Assembly (NCBI GenBank): GCA_008360955.1
Contig: LUCM01004929.1
Span: 1 to 64,000, forward strand
Reading direction: 5' to 3'
DNA: 64,000 bases
Source of the DNA: Fasciolopsis buskii
Lineage: Eukaryota > Platyhelminthes > Trematoda > Plagiorchiida > Fasciolidae
Within the stretch, counting starts at the first letter, position 1, and every line of letters starts with the position of its first letter. Shown piece after piece: positions 58,267 through 64,000 of this stretch. Under the pieces are notes generated by a model, which did no database searches, was not told the origin of the DNA, and saw nothing but the letters and a program-made list of their open reading frames with translations. A program made the position numbers and the translations under genes.

Positions 58267-60147
58267 TCACTATTCGAATGACTACCAAAGAACAATCAAC
58301 CCTGTGGAAAAATTCGGGCACTCCTCCTGGTCCTCGCATTTTGGTGAAAGTATCGTAGCCACAAGAAATTAGTGTCCCTGCTGCCATCCCCATCTGCGAT
58401 CTGAAGTTCGGGGATAATTTGTTCGTCCTGGGGACCTCTTCCTTTCCACGCCCCAAAGAATTCGCAAGAAAGTCAGCTTCTGCATAAAGTTAATCAATCT
58501 AGGATCGAATTCGACAAAAAACAAAACCTTTTCAAACCAGCCAAACCCGACCATTTGACAGCTACTCGTTCATGTAATCAAATATCGTAAGTAAACTCTG
58601 GCTCCGTACGGCCGGCCAAAGAACAAAATGGTTAGACAATGACAAAAAATGTTTTCTCCAACCAAGACGGACGGTACGGGAAACATCGAAATCAACCTGC
58701 GGAGTGAAATTCGCGATTACGGTGGAGCTACACGTTCCTTGCTCATGTGTGGGTGCGAAATCTGTCATCAAGAGTTGAACGTACCTGAAGAAACAAGAAC
58801 TTTTACATTGCTGTTGTTTGCTGCATATCTACAAGATCAACTGGTGTGACAGTGTCCAATGAAGAGACAAGGCGATGGTGCATTAGCATCGATAGATCCT
58901 TCGTTCACATCTAACGTCGAGGGGTGTAGCAATCTGTCCGTATCCTAGAACGACCCCAATCGAAACCATCCGGACAGACACTCTGTCCTGGCTTTTCCAT
59001 CGATTGGGATTGTTTCCTTCGTTGTGTGGCTGAAAAATTACGCAAATAACACGGAATTGGACGTAGAGCTTCTGTGGCCTCAGTCGCTTTGTGGAAGTTC
59101 AGCTAAGGGTATAGGTCTGATTCGCGATCCGTACGGGGATCACGTCCAACTCGCATTGCGTAGTCCGTAACAGGCCGAGGTGATAGTGTGGCCGACTTAT
59201 CCTCTCTCGCAAGGGATAGCCGCGCTGCTGACCAACCAGTCAAAATCATGGTGACCCAGTAGAGACGAGGACTGAAATTTACAGACTGTCATCAAGCTGA
59301 AGATATTCCGTCAATATTTTCCGGTTTGACTAACATTACAAAAAAATAAAGTGTGAATACACCTCCACATGATTTTTAATTGTCATTGGATTTTCGCTCT
59401 ACTTTCGACTGTCTAATATCCACTCGGAACAAATTCGATAGTTACGGCTGTTTGAATTTCGTGCATTTGGACACTTTATTGCTTTGAAAATCATAGCTTT
59501 TGTTTGACCTATAGAACAGTTGTCAAATACATTTCCCTGTACACTCATGTCTCAGAACGTTCTGGTGCGAACCTACTAAACTTTCTATTTGCGCATTCCT
59601 CCATGTGGTAGACTGATTCTATCATACATATGGTGACTGTCTGCGTGAAAATATGGTATTTCGCTCTGCCGTTTTGATAAACCATCTTTTACAATGATTC
59701 CATGTCTTTCGGTAGCCATGGTAACCTTTAGTATGGGATTAGCATTTATACAATTTAAAGGACAAATTTAATTGTTCCTCGCACAACCAGAGGAAACCAT
59801 GTGACGGGAAAATGATCTGTGCTAGTTTTAATACTCTCAGGAAGAGGTGAAAATAAATCCAATTAAATCATCCGCAATTTTGTCCATTTAGTAGATCTCT
59901 AACATTTTACCTTGTCACGTGTTACGATCGTATATTTGCGTATTGTATTCCCCCCCTCCCCTGTACACATGTTGATTTATCTCTAATCGGACTTTGGCAT
60001 TGAAAATCTGTCGCATGAGAGCAATCGTAAACCTGAGCTATGGACACGTGATCCACGTTAGGCGATGCGTAGTCGGAAGTCAAGGTTAGTGGACTGTGTC
60101 TGTTTTAACGTGGGCGAATGATACGAACTGGGAAACGATTTGGTTGT
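58267..60147. other. Intergenic, unassigned
   Basis: No gene or known repeat recognised. A GC-richer patch at about 58860-59260 could be an unknown repeat. Confidence 0.35.
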
Positions 60148-60501
60148 CTATCTCACACTGAGTCGACATCGTTCAATCTGCCAATCATCTGACATTTGGG
60201 TTCCGCTTTGGGCATGAGTCTGTCGACACATTGTGCTTGCCTTCAGGCTTATCATTTCAACTGCGTTCGTCCGATCATACTGATTGAGGCTAGAGTACCA
60301 TGATTTCAACTTGGTGTATGTTCGAATTCCTTTTGCGCGTTTTATTTCCTCATCGTCACCGTTCAGATACGCATCAAACCATGATTGTTCTTCGTTCTGG
60401 TAAAACTGAGAAAGGGGTGCTTTCAGTGTAGCTGCAAGTAGGTCAGCCGTTGCGGTTTGGAAAACCTCTGGCTTCTTAAGGGTTACAAATGGTAGGGAAA
60501 C
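60148..60501 (-). other. Orphan exon-like open frame
   Basis: The - strand is open from 60501 to a TAG at 60148-60150 without an early ATG. The protein-like reading has coherent composition: FQTATADLLAATLKAPLSQF, then YQNEEQSWFDAYLNGDDEE, then IRTYTKLKSWYSSLNQYDR. An acceptor-like AG with a pyrimidine-rich lead (TTTCCCTACC...TTAAG) sits at about 60475-60500, and donor-like GC/GT sites occur near 60240. It may be an internal exon of an unknown gene on -. I recognise no family. Confidence 0.35.
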
Positions 60502-62032
60502 TTATGCCCACCTTGTTCGCTCTAAACCAATCCAATTGGCCAGATTTTTTATCGATTCAAACTTTCTCCACGTGATTACACTTTCCCCACTACATCGTCT
60601 AAATCACACTGAACTGCTAACCACAGTTTCAGTAGCGTTGGTAACAAAATCTCGACCAAATTGTATCCAAAAACGAATCCCCATCAAAAAAACAATCTAA
60701 CCTTAGCGTAGCCGACCGTGCGGTTTCCCATTGACCAAATGCACGGTGTAAATACCATCCTTGACACTGAGACCCAAACACCGTATGGTCAAAGTTACTA
60801 ACAAGAATTTTTTAACAACGCCGAAAGAACTGACTGACCGTTAAGGTAATAAGCGAGAATGGAAACTTGTCGAAGAAGGGTATGCTCAAACTAGGGTTCC
60901 ACACTCTTTGTCTGATCAGGCAGACGATATCTATGCTTAACTGCTGGAAACAGTAGTTCACCGAGGCATCCATTAACTTGAGTGAGAAAAGGTTCACTAA
61001 CAGCCAACAAGATATGAGCAACAAGAAAACATTTGGGAGGCATAAGACCTCAAAACTTTACAGAGTTGAGCATCAATTCGATTTTGACAACCACTAATTT
61101 TATCCTAAAATGTCCTGGTTTTTGTCGGCACCTCACTGCATTGATTAATAGAGGAAGAAAGATCAGATGATCGCAAAATTAAATGACTGTGGAAAAGCGA
61201 AAAATATTTGTTGCACGCGCGAACTTTAATGACTGTGACATTCGGCCATATCAGTCCAGATCTCCACTCATCCCTCTTAGGTCTCTTATGGATCCCATTC
61301 CGGCAACCTATCGACACATACAGGAACCACTCCATTGACCATCTAGACCCATCCGCCAAACACTACCTACCTCGAAGAACAGTTTACCCCAAGGCAGTCG
61401 ATCTGGGGGTAGGAGTAACACAAATTACAAACATCCTTATCTACTGGGATTTACGATCTGTTTTGTTTACTCAGTCCTGTCATCCAATTTCCTATGCCCA
61501 ACTTCAATATTGCTACGCGTATTCCCTAATTACAAAGAATTTGGTCTTCAAGCAACGAAAGTCTCCTGTCTGCATCGATCAGATTTCGGTGCCCACCCAA
61601 CTTCACGGCTTCCGTGTGCAATTTATATTCAACTAATCACCGGATGTCACTTTGATGTCATGCATGTCTCAAACTAGTGCCTGTAGATCGACCCTTCCTA
61701 ATACTTGAAGGCACTTTATCTGATATTACTACCGCTTGAGGCGAAGTAACAGCCCAAAAAGACAAGTCTGTCTATTTCACACAGTTCCCCTTGGAATAGC
61801 TGGGTTCATTTTCTACCCTTTTGGGGTATTGAAACAGCAATTTATACTCCACGCGTGCCAAGACGTATCCCAAACATTGTTGTGCTATTTTACAGACAGT
61901 TGAGATATTTTTAGAACTTGTTTCGATCTCCGCACTCGGTAGCACAACATAGTCCGGATATTGTGAGTCAGACAATTTTTTGTTTGAACAAATACCAATA
62001 TTTGGTACATTTTAGTAGCAGGAGATTGAATG
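60502..62032. other. Intergenic, unassigned
   Basis: The open frame 61208-61636 (+, 142 codons) lacks recognisable motifs. Nothing else was seen. Confidence 0.35.
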
Positions 62033-62357
62033 TTTTCATGAAATAATTCACCATGTAATATGATCGCTCAACTCACCATAAAGAAACCATGGAAGCACTG
62101 TACGGCTGTTTCATCCAGCTTGTTAGGAATCATCAGCAGTGCATATCCATCGCGCCCGAACTGGGACGCCAATCCGAACCCGAACAAGGACGAACGATTC
62201 TGAGTCGAACGCCTTAGCCATTACGCTACCGGGCAGACTCTGAACGGTTTGTTGAACTTCACCACATGATGTTGCACCGATCCGTCACTGATTTGCATGG
62301 TTACTGTCCGTTAGCTCAGGCGATCGACCCCTACTGATAGATGACTTCTCTGCAGGT
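62033..62357 (-). mobile_element. SINE-A, full-length copy
   Basis: Runs from TTTTCATGAAATAATTC to GATGACTTCTCTGCAGGT, 325 bases. The tRNA-like module is internal (reverse complement GCCCGGTAGCGTAATGGC), with a leader of about 115 bases before it that is shared with 51652-51971. The B-box region carries a small duplication (TTCGGGTTCGGATTGGCGTC). Confidence 0.87.
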
Positions 62358-62485
62358 AGCCTAAGTACGACGAAGGTTTTGGATATGACCTAGAGAGCTT
62401 GATTACTTGGTGCATTTTAGTTGGATGTCATATTCTGCTTCATATTTCGTATATCAGTTACGGTGACAATTACATCGGTAGACCT

Positions 62486-62565
62486 AACAAGGATGAAACA
62501 GCTGTACAGTTTCTTTATGGTGAGTTGAGCGATGATATCACATGATGAATTATTTCATGAAAATA
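62486..62565 (+). mobile_element. SINE-A 3' fragment
   Basis: CTAACAAGGATGAAACAGC to TGATGAATTATTTCATGAAAA, the 3' end of the family in + orientation, 5'-truncated. Confidence 0.8.
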
Positions 62566-64000
62566 CCAATATCACACAAAAAATTCCCAACATAAATGTC
62601 GCGGAGTGGGAGGACTTTGAAGTTGATCATACTGCACCGATTGTGTTTATTTATCCGTCAATGCTGTTTTACGATTCGCCCAATTGGTACTTGTTTCCTG
62701 CAGTGAGGTTTTGTTTTCTTTTAAATTCATTAGAGATGTGTTTGCTGAATTCGCTGAATACTTGGAGTTTTGACATTCCGTCAGATAGGGCATTAATGTC
62801 CAGTAGAAATAATCTCATTTATCTACGGTTTAATTGAATAAAAATCACTTAGTGTTTCAAATTCGTTAAACAAGAGACATTGTGCCCAAGTAGGAGAGAA
62901 CTGGATCGCTTGTTTACATCGCGTTCCCAGACTCTAGGTGGAAATACCGGCACAAAGTTTGTGATGAGTACATCAGATCGGAGCAAATTCCCACATGTTT
63001 CGCAAAGTTGCTGTCTCAAAGCAAAGCGAAGAAAATTGGCAATGAAATTTCCCAATTTGGCGAGGATGCCCAACGAGCGTATGGAAAATTCTAGTTGAAA
63101 AACCAAAAATATTTTCAGTCCTACTAAGAGAACTCCGTTTGATTACCTGTGAGAATGTCTCAAGAAACTAGTAACAACAAGTCTGGGAAAAATTGCAACT
63201 TTCACTAGGCCAGTCGCATATCATAATGATACCGGGAATGGAACAAATGCACGTCTTAGATTCCGTTTCATTCAGTCAACCTGAATTCGATGATCTTTCT
63301 CTTGGTTTAAACTTCAAGATTCCAACAAAGAAAATGGGTCAGTTAGGAATAAAATGCCAACTTCATCGGGCAACGAAGGTCGGTTCCGGCCGAAATTAGT
63401 CGATATCTCCCACCCACAAGACAGTGTTGTTGTCTGACTTCGGAGCACTATTAAGCAATAGGGAACCTAAAGCAAATGACCGAGATGGGCTTTCTCAAAC
63501 CTGATAAAGGCTACAATGACCAAATATGTTTACATATCCAAAATGAATCAGATATTGGTAGCCAAGGAGAAGTTCGATATAGTCGAAATACCGAACAACA
63601 ATCATCTCACAGAATGTTCGATCGCCCGCAAGTTGCAGATTTAGTTGTTTCGTAAGTGCACTTATCGTCTATTCCCGCTGCTATCGATTCAAATGAGATT
63701 CTAATGAGAAATCAAGGAAGGAGCCCACTAGTATGGGGATGGTTGGACAGAAGAATACCGGGCACGCATACTTGAACAGCAGCAGTAACCACGGAACCGG
63801 TCGTGTGCTTCCGAGGGGATTTTGTTCATCCATCTGTATGCGAAACATACTACTGAAAATGGGGACCGAAACACCTTACAAGAGAGGATCATCGAAATTC
63901 CGTAAACCTGATATGCTGTTAAAATCAATACTATGCATGCAGAACTTCCAGTATCACAAACTGACGCGCTGGTCCGCGGCCATTTTAGATCTCATTCGCA
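62566..64000. other. Intergenic, unassigned
   Basis: The reading at 62580-62710 (NVAEWEDFEVDHTAPIVF and onward) is exon-like but unassigned. Other frames are short. No known element after the SINE fragment. Confidence 0.3.

Noticed and set aside
61208..61636. 142-codon open frame on +
   Set aside because: No recognisable motif, no coherent coding composition and no splice context; also partly open on -. Kept only as a remark.
1..64000. CRISPR arrays, bacterial operons, rRNA genes, phage or toxin modules
   Set aside because: None were seen. The window is eukaryotic, with spliced genes and retrotransposons, and no regularly spaced short repeats occur.

Overview
The window is eukaryotic. It holds one intron-rich protein gene set in a large amount of decayed retrotransposon sequence. 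The mix of RTE-type, CR1-like and Nimb/I-like LINEs, Ty3/Gypsy relics and tRNA-derived SINEs, together with kilobase introns, fits a large repeat-rich invertebrate genome. I favour a flatworm, probably a trematode, but this is an inference from repeat flavour and not proved by any single sequence.

The only convincing host gene is an ESF1 homologue, a nucleolar 18S pre-rRNA processing factor, on the + strand at 17919-38675. I resolve seven coding exons, all joined in frame, giving 666 codons plus stop. They encode the acidic N-terminal region, the central RRM-like domain and the C-terminal NUC153 motif. An AATAAA signal lies 66 bp past the stop.

Left flank (1-17.9 kb): decayed CR1-like LINE pieces on + (about 0.9-1.5, 2.1-4.0 and 8.2-10.7 kb, the last with a GGAACT-repeat 3' tail), a Ty3/Gypsy RNase H-integrase relic on + (4.1-5.6 kb), an RTE LINE relic on + (12.2-13.9 kb), and a second Gypsy element on the - strand (17.3 down to 14.1 kb) in gag-protease-RT-RNase H-integrase order. 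This second element ends about 630 bp from the ESF1 start and is divergent to it.

Inside ESF1: intron 2 holds a long RTE element (about 20.6-24.5 kb) that carries a SINE and a 368-bp insert bounded by a 12-bp target-site duplication, followed by another RTE fragment. Intron 3 holds a Nimb-like LINE on - (30.2-27.4 kb) with an inverted piece of the RTE 5' region inside it. The two RTE 5' pieces form a long, roughly 94% identical inverted repeat flanking exon 3. Introns 3 and 5 share a diverged direct repeat of about 0.5 kb, and intron 6 holds a tRNA-like repeat ending in an (AC)n tract.

Right flank (38.7-64 kb): no host gene could be established. It has a second decayed RTE copy (40.1-41.5 kb), repeated copies of two tRNA-derived SINE families on both strands (including a head-to-head palindrome at 55.8-56.3 kb), a diverged repeat pair, and a few orphan open frames of unknown origin. 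No prokaryotic-type system, CRISPR array, rRNA gene or convincing functional tRNA gene was seen.
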